From positions 1 to 40,213 of the forward strand of contig JANBPT010000373.1 in assembly GCA_027575765.1 (NCBI GenBank): a DNA stretch of 40,213 nucleotides, given 5' to 3'. A model generated the notes under the pieces. The model did not search any database, was not told where the DNA came from, and worked only from the letters and a program-made list of their open reading frames with translations. This document shows positions 1 to 10,493 of the stretch, in pieces; position 1 is the stretch's first letter, and each line of letters begins with the position of its first letter. Source of the stretch: Tieghemiomyces parasiticus (taxonomy: Eukaryota > Kickxellomycota > Dimargaritomycetes > Dimargaritales > Dimargaritaceae). The translations under genes and the position numbers were made by a program.

Positions 1-55
1 CAATCTGGGCGGTGGCGGCCAGGAGAGCGAAAGCGATCAGGGTCTTGGTCTGCAT
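1..55 (-). CDS. 5' end of a secreted or membrane protein gene (partial)
   Basis: Only the first 18 codons are inside the window; the gene continues beyond base 1. The ATG is the complement of 53-55. The predicted start is MQTKTLIAFALLAATAQI: a short basic n-region, a hydrophobic core (LIAFALLAATA) and small residues suited to signal peptidase cleavage, so a secreted or GPI/cell-wall protein is the natural reading. A minus-strand TATATAAA lies about 220 bp upstream of the ATG (277-284), and the sequence between is CT-rich on the coding strand, as expected for a 5' leader. The mature protein is not visible, so the function cannot be assigned. Confidence is limited by the short length. Confidence 0.45.
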   Translation of the reverse strand, partial: MQTKTLIAFALLAATAQI

Positions 56-2380
56 GGTGACTATGTGTGGATGGGTGGGGGGAGATGAGTAAGGATGACC
101 GAGGAAAGGTAAGGTGAAGGGGAAAAATTGGAAACTATCGTGAAGACGCAAAAAGTCAGGGGATACTAGAGCTCTAGAACAGAAGCACGGCTACGGGCGG
201 AAGGAGCTACGGTGCGTAAAACAGACAAAGATGGGTGGGGGGATAGTCGATGCAGCTGGGGAGCGATCAATGCTTGTTTATATAATGGACTTGGGGCCGG
301 GGGGAGGGAAAAGAAGAACAATGCAGGACTGAAGGGGGCGGAAATGCCGAGTGAGCACGCGGACAGTGGGGTCGGTGCACAGTGAGTGGAGGAGGGCGAC
401 CGGCTCGGGGATTCGCCAGCTACGGTGGGACGGGGACGAGTCAGCAAATCCATTGGGGCCCACTGGCGGCCAGCCAACTCGAGTATCGGGAAGTGGAGTT
501 GCGACGGGGAAGGGGTCCACTGGCGCGGGAGTCCGGCAGCAAATAGGACACGAGGGGAGAATGGAGAGGGCAGTGGGTGTGGAAGAGGGGCGCTGCTCCA
601 CCCCGCCTCCTAATGTCTTCTAATGGCGCGGGGTGCACGGCGCTCTACCGCTAGTTAGCTCTGACCCTCGCCGCACCACCAATTACGCGCTCCGGATAAT
701 TACCGATAAAAATAACACCCATGGACTGCAGACATGGCGCCAAGTCGGAGGGGTGAGGAAGCGTGTGGCACTGCTGCTGCCCCATTTCGACTTCCTCTCT
801 ACGTTGAGCGCCGTAATGCCCTCACAGCCTGCTACAGGCCAAGGGCTGCTGCCTAGGGAACGGTGGTATCCGTTACAAGGCCATTTAGCGCGGCCTATAC
901 TACAGGCTGTCCAGTGGGGGAAGGGGGGAGCCAGCTGCCTTGGGGAGAAGGATGTACACTGGCTATGACATGGCAAAGATCTTCAGCAAGGATGGTGATT
1001 TTCAGTCCGCTTATAATCGAACTGGATGGGTGTGGGCGGAGAGGGACGGGCTTGGCAGCCTGGCCGATTGGCCTTTTACCGAGGCGGCCAAGGAGACGAG
1101 GGGGGGCAACGAGACGTAGCCCACAACTCATACCCGGATAAACGCTCCAGTTGGCACGCACGGCTCCCGGGAAGGGATATTAATCCACTGCTAAGGCCGG
1201 AAACCCGCCTATCACCGGTATCTCTTACCCCTCCCCTCCCTCTACCACTAGCAACCCCACTCTCCCGCCCTCCTGTTCACTGGCAGTCCCAACCGTACAC
1301 TCTATTGGGCCGGCAGCTTGCAGTAGCTGGAGAAGTCGGCCGCTGCGGAAGCCACCACTCCTGAATCCTCCACCTCTCCCCTCTCTCTCTCGCCTCTGTT
1401 CCCCCGCCCATCCAGGGACGGAGCCGCCGGAGTTGGAGGGAGGAAACCGAGAGTGTGGCACTATATCCGAACACCCCTCGATTCTTGTGCCTAGGGATCC
1501 AACTCAGCCTCCAATTACCTCTAGCTGCCTCGCACTTCTCTGGCACCTGATCCGTGTGGCACCAACGGTCGCAGACTCTCCCTCCACAAACGTATGCCGT
1601 GCTATGAGTACACCGAAATGGGGGATGGCGGCCGGCTAAAAATGGCCCATGGAAATACCTTATGCGTCTCTGCTGTTGCGCCCCCTCATCTTTGGGTTAC
1701 ACTGTTTCGGCCACCCGGGATCAAGTGTCCGGCCTCTACATGTCCACCAGCCCCCCTTCCACTCCTTCATCCACATGCCCGACGCGGACATCCACCGTAG
1801 CTTATGGCTGGAAACCACCGCGGGCTGGTGGAGGCTGACACAGCCCCGAGGTGGACCCCACAACATCGTTTCCGGCTGGCGCTACCTCTGAAAAATAAAC
1901 AAGCCACCGTTGGGATCTCCGTCACAACCCTCGTCCCGCCGCTTATACACTCCTTGTGTGTATGTGTAGTGCTACTCCCGACCGTCGTATCTATAAATAG
2001 ATCGCCGCTGTTTATCTACCGAACGGGGTTCAACGACAGCCCCCTTCCAAATATAATCGGAAGTATGGCCAACGTGGCAGACCTATCTAACGGTCGTCGT
2101 GGTGAGCAAGGACCTCCACATACGAAAGTAGTCAACACCAATAATGTATGTTCGTGAACGCTCCCTCCTGCTATCCACAGCGACCCTTCACCAACCGCCA
2201 GCTGTATCTAAAAATAGGCCGACGCGCAGGCACCGATGACCACCGGTGGGAATCAGGATAGAGTCGAGGGTCCTATACTTACAAGCTTGGCTACCTGGCC
2301 ATATTGTAGAGACAGGCGCAGTTTATCTATGTATATTACAAGCATACGTGGGAGAGGTGGGAGGAACCAGCTCACCGGAT
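56..2380. other. Intergenic region without a supported gene
   Basis: This lies between the start of the signal-peptide gene (55, minus) and the stop of the ZZ/EF-hand gene (2381, minus). Open frames here are at most about 117 codons, overlap one another in several frames and show no recognisable domain. The plus strand is GA-rich in 60-620 (leader/promoter of the left gene) and CT-rich in 1200-1420. Apart from the TATA-like site at 277-284 I see nothing specific. Confidence 0.5.
277..284 (-). promoter_or_regulatory. TATA-box-like element for the gene at 1-55
   Basis: TATATAAA on the minus strand, about 220 bp upstream of the ATG at base 55. This distance fits a TATA box followed by a long CT-rich leader. 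It was found by sequence pattern only. Confidence 0.35.
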
Positions 2381-4533
2381 TTAGAATGGCGGCGAGAACA
2401 CCTCGAACCAGGCGAGGAGACGATCATCCGACTGGCAGTGCCGCCTAAACTCATCAGCGGCGATATGGTCGGGCCGCCGCGGGTTGATTCCCACAAAGAC
2501 GCTGTCGACGAGACACCGCACGGCGGTATGGTTGATGGCCTCAACGACGGGCCACGGCGTGGTGCCCTCACGCGACCCGATAGGTTGTTCCTGCGGCAGA
2601 ATGGGCAGACGGCCGACCTCCCGGGCCTCGTCCACGGCCTGGTCTACCGTGGGACGCTGGCGCAGGTGTTCCATATGGTCTTGGAGGGCCGTGGTAAATG
2701 CTGCAGAGACCGGCTGTGTCGGTGCCAGCTGCTTGGTGCCCAGTACCATGCCTTCTACCGAGAGAATCATGTCTCGTAGGGTGGCGTTGTGGATCCGCAC
2801 AAAGGACTCGATAATCTTGGTCAGATCGTCCCGGCTGATGAACCCGTCCCCGTCCACGTCGTAGCCCTGGAAGATGACTGGTGTAGAACACAATAATAAT
2901 AGTCATATCGTGGGCGAGAGAGTGAGTGATGGTGGCGATAAAAGGTGTATGTAGATTAGGGCGATCCCACGTGTCGGACAAGGGAGGCCTGGGGCGGCTA
3001 TGGCTTGGTCTTTCTCAAAAAAAAAACCCACTACCACAGCCTCATAAGAACTGCCGTGTTTATCGCCAAGACCATCATTCGATTTAGCTACTTACGGGGT
3101 ATCCGCTGCGCGGGAGGGGCGTGTTTGCTTAGGTAGACGGCAAAGACCATCTCTTCAAAGGAGAGTACACCATCCTTGTCACGGTCGAACATCATAAAGA
3201 CGCGTTGGGCCAGCAGAGGCCGTTCAACGCCACAGGGGCCTAGTAACGTATAGAACGTGTCAGCGTCGATACCTTCGAGATCCCCACGATCTGTGGCCAG
3301 TACCTTGAACTGCTCGTGCAGGGCCAGAATTTCGTTGCGGAACACTGTGGTGGAGGTTAGGGTGGGGGAGGGGGGCGACGGTGGAGAGTATGTAGGTGAG
3401 CGGTTGGGAATAAAGGTATAGCCTCCGCAGACCGACAGTCCGCATCCTCCGAGGTCTCCGATCGGTCCTCGGGGACACGGTCATCCCCCACGGGCCCCTC
3501 GGTGGGCCTACTTACTGTGGGTGTGCTGCTGAATGTTGGCAAGCACTGGCATGGTTAGCGGTCGCACACTGGCCGCCCGGTCTACAAAAAAATAGCCATG
3601 ATAAGGATAACCATTACCGGAGAAAAGATGACAGTTTGGTCGGCGGGTTAGTACGTTAACACACAAGGCAAAATATTCGAGTGCGCCAAGGTGAGCTGAG
3701 GTGCCTGTGCGTACCGCAAGGCGGGGCGAAGACGGAGGGGGTGCAATAGGCCAAAGCTAGATGAGTATAGGGACCTGGTACTCGCACTTACTAGGATAAA
3801 AAGGTACCAGGAGTGGGGCACGGGGAGCCACGACGGCCGGAATGGGGATTCGGATCTTCAGGAAGACGTGGTGGCTATCGTGAAGATTCTCGGCTTCGCA
3901 GTCCTCGCACAGGTCGTAGTTGGCACAATTAGCGCAGTGGTAACGTAACCCGCGAATGGGCATCCGGCGGCAGTGGTTACAGGTGATACCCGTATGGATG
4001 AACCCCTGCCGGACGTCCAAGTCCTCGGCCACCGCATACAGGAAATTGCGGACCCGTTCGTCTTTGACCGTCTCCAAGGGTATCGTCCAGTCGGAAAGGA
4101 CGGAGGGCCCGTCGAGAATCTCTGCCGTGTCCCCGTCGGTAGAGCAGGTGCCAAGACCACCGGCGGGCGACAGCGGCAGCGGAGGTGATGGTGAGGGGTG
4201 AACGGCCGCCAATTGATCATTATCGTCGGAATTGAGGGTTGATTCGGCTAGGTCGGTTAAAGCCACCGTCGGCGCGCCATTAATGTCGGCCTCCAGGCCC
4301 TCGTCGCTGTCGGTGGGCCCGGCCTCGGCCGGGCGGGTGCCCGCAGGGCGGTTTGAAGGGGCATACCGGCCGGGCCGGCGAATGTGGCTGGCCCGACGGA
4401 GAGTGGTGTTGGTCCGGGGCGGTGGGGGTCGGCTCGTTGGCTCGAAGTCGGAGTTCCGCCAGCGGAGGAACAGGAGAACTGAGCTGGCGGCGAGGACGCC
4501 CAATACGAGAATGCCCTGAGCCTCTTGGCGCAT
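2381..4533 (-). CDS. Membrane-anchored ZZ zinc-finger and EF-hand protein
   Basis: Four exons: 4533-3792, 3581-3516, 3344-3096 and 2877-2381, with GTAAGT donors and AG acceptors; total 517 aa. Residues 7-24 form one hydrophobic segment right after the start (ILVLGVLAASSVLLFL), a likely signal anchor. Residues 30-145 are Pro/Ser/Thr-rich and disordered. A ZZ-type zinc finger follows at about 183-226, with C185, C188, C200, C203, C209, C212, H218 and H222 as ligands. Two EF-hand loops follow: residues 323-334 (DRDKDGVLSFEE, canonical) and 359-370 (YDVDGDGFISRDD region, Asp instead of Glu at position 12). A degenerate EF-hand-like helix pair precedes them (280-305). ZZ domains bind peptides and EF-hands bind calcium, so a Ca2+-regulated membrane-tethered scaffold is an inference. 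The start was chosen at 4533 because the TM segment follows directly; an in-frame ATG at 4614 exists. All three introns are phase 1. I do not recognise a characterised orthologue. Confidence 0.85.
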
Positions 4534-5731
4534 CGGTAAGTCCTGGTGGCAGAGGAGAGGAGGAAAGGAGGCAGCGGGCCTAGTCAACGATGGTACGGGG
4601 TCAGTATAGCCCAATAGTGATGCATACAGCAGGCGCTGTCTTCAGAGCCGAGGGAAGTAGAGAATCCAGAAGGAAGTTCGGGCAAGGAAATGAGGGCAAT
4701 GGACAGTGGTGGAAAGTGCAGGGGTTGTGCCCGGTACCCAGGTTTATGTAGAAAGTGCCAAGCGTGGGGGGGGTGGGTGGGAAGGCGAGCTTTGGGTGGT
4801 GTACGCTGCGGATTCAGTAGGATGACGGGAGGTCTGTGTGAGGAAGGAGGCCAAGGGAGGAGGCAGGTGTCGTCACGGTTGGGTTATTAGTATACCGACG
4901 CATAACAGATACCACCCCAGCCCTGCACCTTTCCCAAGTGCAGTCATTAAGTAGTACTCGTCGTGTTGGATGGAGCATAGGACGCAGCCGATGGCTTTGT
5001 CGATTCACACCCATTAATGAAGAGTTCCGCGCTTTACGGCGTCTTCCAGACTACGCCTTCTTTGTGGATAAAGGGCGGCCCACATACCACATTTTCAGCC
5101 ACCAAATTAGGAAAGGTTAAGGTCACTGCGGCGGCGGTGGGGCTCAGGCCAGCGTAGGAGGAACGGGGACCAAGTGCCTTTTTAAAGCGCTACACCATGC
5201 GCTGGATATATATTCTCCATCACACGCTCCTCGTCTCGACGCCGCCAGTGCTGCGCCCTTCTGCGCGGCATCAGTGCTGGGGCGTGCCGCAGGTCGGGTT
5301 GTGTTGTTCGCCCCTCACGCCGAAGCTTTTTGGTCTAGCAGCCCACTTCGGGGCTCATAGACAGACCACCACTGCTCGCCACTACACCCCCTCTCCTCGA
5401 GCCTAGGCGTAAGCGTTAGGACCTACCGCGTTCCTCCGCCTCATCCTTCACTCCTCCCCTTCCCCCCCCTTTGCCCTTGTGATTCACCAACGCCTGGCTA
5501 CACTTCAATGTGCCTTAATCCCTTTAGCTTTCGTCGCTATTTCTGCTGCACTCTTGTCCGTTTATAATTACCATTCAGCCGCCCGGGGTTTTCTTAACGT
5601 GCCCCCACTCAGAGCCTTGTACACTGTACGACTTCATTTAGCCCATCCTTCTTTCTCTCGCACCCAACCAATTCTCCCCGCAGCCCGCTCCACGACTCCT
5701 AGCCCCCCCCCGCCCGCCCTACAACTTACGC

Positions 5732-5768
<37 letters not shown>

Positions 5769-5783
5769 ACCCTCAAGTCGATA
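4534..5783. promoter_or_regulatory. Divergent promoter region between the ZZ/EF-hand and SNX3 genes
   Basis: About 1.25 kb separate the two divergently transcribed ATGs. The right part (5400-5730) is strongly CT-rich on the plus strand, typical of the SNX3 leader side. Possible TATA-like elements on the plus strand are near 5205-5213 (ATATATATT) and 5562-5568 (TATAATT). No gene is supported; the frames of 60-100 codons here look like chance. Confidence 0.35.
5732..5767. repeat. Compound (TA)n-(CA)n microsatellite
   Basis: Seven TA units run directly into eleven CA units, ending 16 bp before the SNX3 ATG. The tract should therefore be in the 5' UTR or core promoter. Such a tract is prone to length change by replication slippage. 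Confidence 0.9.
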
Positions 5784-6460
5784 ATGGGTGGACCCTCTAC
5801 GCCGCGGGCCTTTACGGCTGCTACCCGTTTGGAGACACGCGAGCAGTCTATTGACGAGATCTACGGCGTCCCAGAAAACTTTTTGGAAATTGAGGTGCGT
5901 AATCCGCAGACCCATGGTTTCGGCCGCAAGATGTACACCGACTACGAAATCTGCTGTCACACGAATATCCCGGCCTTCAAGCTCAAGGCCAGTACCGTAC
6001 GCCGCCGCTACAGCGATTTTGAGTGGTTCCGGGACATGCTCGAGCGCGAGACCTCGAAGGTCAATATCCCCCCGCTCCCTGGTAAAGTCTTTACGAACCG
6101 GTTCACGGACGAGGTTGTCGAGTCGCGTCGACAGGGCCTCGAGCGTTTCTTGCAAATGTAAGTTAGTGACCTTTGGGACGGTTGCTTCCTTTTCTTTTTT
6201 GATATATGGTAGGATCAGCCGCGCCGCCGTTAGCACCTTGTAAGCATGGCTTTTGGGACCCATTCCCATATATATATCTCTCTCTAGTCCTAACTGCTTT
6301 CTACAATACCCTCCCCTCCTCTCCCCCATATGCTTTTTTTTAATCTCATGGACTGCGCACCCCCAGTGTCGCTGGTCACCCGCTCCTCCAGACCGGCAGC
6401 AAGGTACTTGCCGCCTTCGTCCAAGATCCGAATTTCACCCGCGAAAACTACAGCTACTAA
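5784..6460 (+). CDS. SNX3: Sorting nexin-3 / Grd19, PX-domain retromer adaptor
   Basis: Two exons, 5784-6157 and 6367-6460, joined across a 209-bp intron (GTAAGT donor, CCCCAG acceptor, phase 2), give 155 aa, close to human SNX3 (162 aa). The protein is essentially one PX domain from about residue 32 to 150. [10 protein letters not shown] (73-82) carries the PI3P-binding Arg-Tyr, PPLPGK (96-101) is the proline loop, and [18 protein letters not shown] spans the splice junction. SNX3/Grd19 binds PI3P on early endosomes and works with retromer to recycle cargo to the Golgi; this is known for the family. Reading into the intron would end the protein after about 125 codons, so splicing is needed to restore the last PX helix. 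A possible AATAAA polyadenylation signal is at 6645-6650. It is convergent with LCB2. Confidence 0.93.
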
Positions 6461-7499
6461 AGGGGAATATAAGGTTCGTGTGGCCCAAGGGGTCCCTCCC
6501 CCTCCCTGGCGTCGTTTATTCAAGCGGGGCGGTCTCTCTCTCTCTCTCTCATCAGAGCCCTCCACGTTACACACCCAGTCTTTCTGGTTGCCCCTCTTCA
6601 ATGGCTTCGGTGCGCGTTGTGGGCAGATCCAAAAGGGTATAGTAAATAAAATACTACTGCCCTTCGGCGCCCTCATCTCCTAGGCCCCTGTACTGTTTTA
6701 CCTTAGTTTTACTCCCCTCCCTCAATTATTAGTGCTTTACGCTAACGCTTCGCTATCATCGCAATGAATAGGCTTTTAAATGGTATATAACCAATTTAGT
6801 CCCTCAGGGAATGTTAACTCTGTGTCGTTCCCCCCCCCGCCCGCCTTCATTGCAGATTTGTTCAGCTGTGATTATGTGGACTCCGAGAGGTATTCAGTCC
6901 AAGTCCAAGCCCGGTGGGGGAGGGAAGTGGAAGCATTTTGGCATTTAAAACCACGCACAGACGGCCCTAAAAGGGTAAAAGGCTGCCAAAGTGGCCTTGT
7001 AATGCGGCAAATGGGGTGTTTTTTTCATAGCGATCAGGGGTACTTTAGGTAAACTATGCAGACATCTCCATGGGGGGGGGCATATGGAAGGGAACACCAA
7101 AGCAAGGTACGTGCTATGGCGGAGGGGGGGGGTTGGTTTGGAGTTTGCAGCCAACACACTGCCACAGTCGTAACCAACCATAAAATATTAACCCCTGACA
7201 GTGTGCAAAATTAAAAGGGTGTTTTATATAGACTACGTGTGAATATTAGAGGGTAAGGGAAGACGAATGAGAGTACAAAGAGACAGAGATAGGGGCGCGC
7301 GATGCCAGGCGGTGGTATTCGGAAAGGTCCCATAGTGGAGTGTTGTAGTTGTAACGGCGAGGCCGAGAAAGGAGGAGGAGGGGGGAACGGACGACGACGA
7401 ATAATAATGAGACATTAAGGGTTGTAAATAGCGAAAGGAGGGAGGGAGGGGGCCAAAATGTGACCCATTCCTTGAAAACCAGCCGTCAGGTTGGGGGCT
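6461..7499. other. 3' intergenic region between convergent SNX3 and LCB2
   Basis: No gene is supported. It contains AATAAA at 6645-6650 (plus strand, fits the SNX3 3' end), a CT repeat around 6533-6549 and several homopolymer runs (Cs near 6830, Gs near 7072 and 7124). The convergent arrangement means both transcripts must terminate in about 1 kb. Confidence 0.5.
6645..6650 (+). terminator. Candidate polyadenylation signal for SNX3
   Basis: A canonical AATAAA hexamer lies 185 bp after the SNX3 stop codon in an A/T-rich patch. It is assigned by motif and position only. Confidence 0.4.
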
Positions 7500-9206
7500 C
7501 TATCTCTCCGGAGTGCCGAGCTTGAGGAGCAGCCGGGTCCCAATAATGTCAATCTGGTTTAGGGCATAATCCAAATCATCCTTGGTGTGTGAGGACGAGA
7601 GGCAGAACCGGACCCGGGATGTAATAATCGGTGTGGCAGGGTACGACACGACGACTACGGCGATACCCCGACGCAGGCACTCGCGGGAGAAGGCCGGGAT
7701 CTTGGCGGGATTCATAAGCAGCATGGGTACAACCGGGGACCCGTCGCTACCGAGGGTAAGGAACCCCATCTCGCGCAGCCGCTTGGCAAAGTACATGCCG
7801 TTGAAGGCCAGCGTCTCCAATCGGCGCTGGCCGTCGTGGGTACCGTCTTCACCCATGATGATGCGCACGGAGCTAGCCACTTGCTGCAGGACCGGCACAG
7901 ACATGGCCTCGCCGTAGATGGCGGCGTGGTTGTTTCGGCGCAAGTGGCTGATGAGGGTCTTGGGGCCACTGATATACCCACCAGCGGCGCCGAAGCTCTT
8001 GGTGAAAGTGCCCATCAAAACGTCCACCTTGCGAGGGTCCACGCCAAAGAAATCGCACACGCCACGCCCGCGGGGGCCGACGGCACCGACCGAATGAGCC
8101 TCATCAACGAACAGGTAGAACTTGTATTTGTCCTTGAGAGCCACGATACCGGGCAGATCGCAGAACTGACCTTCCATGCTATAGAGGCCCTCCACAACGA
8201 CCAGGATCTTCTTCCAGGGGCGGTGGGTCCGGGGCTGGCCCTGTGAGATGGCTTCGCGGAGCACAGCCTCCAGGTGCTTGGTGTTGTTATGGCGGAAGAC
8301 ACGGACAGTGGCACCAGACAAACGCGAACCAGTCACCAGTGAGGCGTGGTTGAGTTCGTCGGAGATGAGCAGGCAGCCCTTAGACACGAGAGCGGGCAGG
8401 GTGGTGGAGTTGGTAGCGAAACCCATGCTCACAAGGATGCTGTCCTCGGCGCCTAGGAAGCGGGCAACCAGGGCTTCCGTGTCGCGCAGTAGCTGTGAGT
8501 CGCCCACCTCGCCACGGGCGCTGGCGTAGCCCACGCCCTGTTGCTCGATAAGCTGCTCAACGCTGTCAGCACAGGGGCCGGTACTCTGGGCGAACCCTAG
8601 GTAGTTGTAGGAGGCGAGGTTCAGCACGCGCGTAGTGGTACCGGTCAGCTCAAACGTGCGGCAGTAGTCGGTTGTGGTACGGTCGAGCAGGCTGACGTGG
8701 TCACCGGCCACGCCGGTGATGGGACGATTAAAGCAGTCGCTGATGCGGCTGTAGAGCCGTCGACGCCACAGGCTCTCAAAATCGGAAAAGATGGGGGCAA
8801 ACCCGTCATGGTGACGCAGGAAGGCGTATTCGTGGCTCTTAAAGCGCTTTCCGAAAAAATCTCGGAGATGGGCAAAGATGATGAGCACGAGGTAGCTAAA
8901 GTAGGTGGACACCAGGATGAAGAGGGGCACCTCGGGTTCCTCCTGGTGGACAAACTTGGCAGGTTGGCGGGCGTTTAGCAGACGACGCTTGCTAACCGGA
9001 AGGGCCGAGGTGTCCAGGGCCTCTTGTAGCAGGGGCGACGCGGAGTGGGCGGCGGAGCAGTGGGCTGGGTGGAGATCGAGCACGGACGGCTCGCGAGGCA
9101 GGGCGGTCGTGGAGTCCAAGGCGGCGAGCTTTGCAGCCACGCGCTGGTCCTGGGGTACCTCCAGGTGTGGGTTGACCTCAAAAGTGGCGCGTTTACCCTT
9201 ACCCAT
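7500..9206 (-). CDS. LCB2: Serine palmitoyltransferase catalytic subunit (LCB2/SPTLC2)
   Basis: An uninterrupted frame of 568 aa. The enzyme condenses serine with palmitoyl-CoA to 3-ketodihydrosphingosine, the first step of sphingolipid synthesis in the ER, as a heterodimer with LCB1. Visible features: a TM segment at about 94-114 (LFILVSTYFSYLVLIIFAHL), SYNYLGFA at 199-206, the GFATNS strand at 262-267, DELNHASL with H287, VDEAHSVGAVG with D368 (pyridine-nitrogen partner) and H371, and the LCB2-type PLP motif GTFTKSFGAAGGYI with Lys403 as Schiff-base lysine. The presence of the PLP lysine separates it from LCB1. The C-terminus keeps VVVVSYPATPIITSRVRFC and ends shortly after, lacking the tail seen in human SPTLC2. 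The usual conserved His in the glycine-rich segment (human GTLDKHKELE) is not present: here the segment reads GDSQLLRDTE. No intron is needed. The start at 9206 gives a basic N-terminus. Confidence 0.96.
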   Translation of the reverse strand: MGKGKRATFEVNPHLEVPQDQRVAAKLAALDSTTALPREPSVLDLHPAHCSAAHSASPLLQEALDTSALPVSKRRLLNARQPAKFVHQEEPEVPLFILVSTYFSYLVLIIFAHLRDFFGKRFKSHEYAFLRHHDGFAPIFSDFESLWRRRLYSRISDCFNRPITGVAGDHVSLLDRTTTDYCRTFELTGTTTRVLNLASYNYLGFAQSTGPCADSVEQLIEQQGVGYASARGEVGDSQLLRDTEALVARFLGAEDSILVSMGFATNSTTLPALVSKGCLLISDELNHASLVTGSRLSGATVRVFRHNNTKHLEAVLREAISQGQPRTHRPWKKILVVVEGLYSMEGQFCDLPGIVALKDKYKFYLFVDEAHSVGAVGPRGRGVCDFFGVDPRKVDVLMGTFTKSFGAAGGYISGPKTLISHLRRNNHAAIYGEAMSVPVLQQVASSVRIIMGEDGTHDGQRRLETLAFNGMYFAKRLREMGFLTLGSDGSPVVPMLLMNPAKIPAFSRECLRRGIAVVVVSYPATPIITSRVRFCLSSSHTKDDLDYALNQIDIIGTRLLLKLGTPER

Positions 9207-10230
9207 GTTGACAAACAGAAATCAAAGCGGGTGACGTAAGGCCGTAGGGGCGGCGTGGCAAAAGGGTGTGTGAGAACAGACGACTGGCACCCCAAAAATA
9301 AAAGCAGGAAAGAGCGCTAGAGAAGGGTAAACAAAAGCCAGGTGTGTGGGGACAGAGCAAATCGCGTGGATGGGAGGAGATGGACAGGGTTAGCGGCCAA
9401 AATATGGGAGGGGGTTTTGAAGCGGTAGGGTAAGAGCAAGGACAAGTTGGACGGGCAAGTCGATATTTTAAAGGCATCCGCAGTAGAAACCCCGGAAGGG
9501 AAAAGGGGGGAAGACAGGCACGTCGAGTTGAGTGAGTGGAAAAGGGAGGTTAAGTGAAAAGGCGTAGGTGAGAAGGGGGAAGGGGCAACATAGAGCAGAA
9601 GTAGACAGCAGGGCCGTAATAAAACGGGGGAAGAGCAAGGCGAACGAGTGGAAGGGGTGCCAGTGGCGACAGTGAGTTCGGAGCCGGAGCGTCCAGGGCG
9701 AGGCGAAGAGGTTGGGTGCGGCGATTCCAACGAATAGAGTGAGGAGAAGCAGCGGGAATGGAAGGGCGAGGTGGGAGTTAGTCGGCTATTGACAAGAGAA
9801 AGAGAGAGAGCGATGGCCTGCTCGTTGACGGAGAGGCTGGGTACGTTCTGAGAAGAACAACCCATCCCGCCTGGCCGCCGCCACCGGTAGAGAGGTTGGG
9901 CACGCAGCGACGTTACACACCAGAAACGGGCGCCTGGAAACGGAGAAAAGACGATGTGGGCTGAAACCGGATGCCCGCCGCCGCCACAGCCAGCCGTGGG
10001 GTTGCTGGTTACTGCGAGCGGCCTCGGCGGTACGAGATTCAAGCAAAAGGCTGCTCGCTCGCTCGCGCCAGCTGCAGGTGGGAAGCCAGAATGCCGAAAG
10101 CTGGAACTTACGCGTTTAGCGGCTGGGTCGAAAGGGGGACTCCGTGGGCAAAGGGGTTGAAGACGGGGCCAGAAAACGACCTAGATACAACAGGGAATTA
10201 AGTGAGAAAGAACATATAAGGTAGGCACGT
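9207..10230 (-). promoter_or_regulatory. LCB2 5' leader and promoter region
   Basis: The coding strand is strongly CT-rich for about 800 bp upstream of the LCB2 ATG. It leaves a long open frame (9317-10042, minus) of Ser/Pro/Leu-rich low-complexity sequence, which I read as leader, not protein. A minus-strand GTAAGT (complement of 10106-10111) is a possible 5'-UTR intron donor; I could not fix its acceptor. Confidence 0.35.
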
Positions 10231-10456
10231 CAAGCACGACACATTAGGATAGCTAGCTGAAAATAGAGTGTCGACGAGGGGAGCGGGGTGAAGGACCTAA
10301 ATAAAGGTGCAGCAAGCTGGAAGCAGAGAGAGGCGGTGACGGACAAGTGGGTCAATCGGAAATACGACGGAGCCGCAGAGCCAAACAAACGAGGGTGGAG
10401 GAGCATCAGTCCAAAAAGAGGAGCAAAGAGCGGAGCCAGGACGTGGGGAAGCCAGC

Positions 10457-10493
10457 GAAAAAAAAAGAAGAAAAAGAAGAAGAAAAAAAAAGA
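10457..10493. repeat. A-rich purine tract
   Basis: Thirty-seven bases made almost only of A with interspersed G. It is read as Phe/Leu runs on the opposite strand in a spurious frame. There is no flanking target-site duplication or upstream ORF that would make it a retroposon tail. Confidence 0.8.

Noticed and set aside
5634..6329. 231-codon minus-strand frame over SNX3
   Set aside because: Antisense shadow of the PX-domain exon; its C-terminal half is translation of the CA/TA repeat.
9317..10042. 241-codon minus-strand frame upstream of LCB2
   Set aside because: Ser/Pro/Leu/Phe-rich low complexity caused by the CT-rich leader; no domain, overlapping frames equally open.
10457..10493. A-rich tract as a retroposon poly(A) tail
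   Set aside because: Interrupted by G, no target-site duplication and no adjacent gene copy seen.
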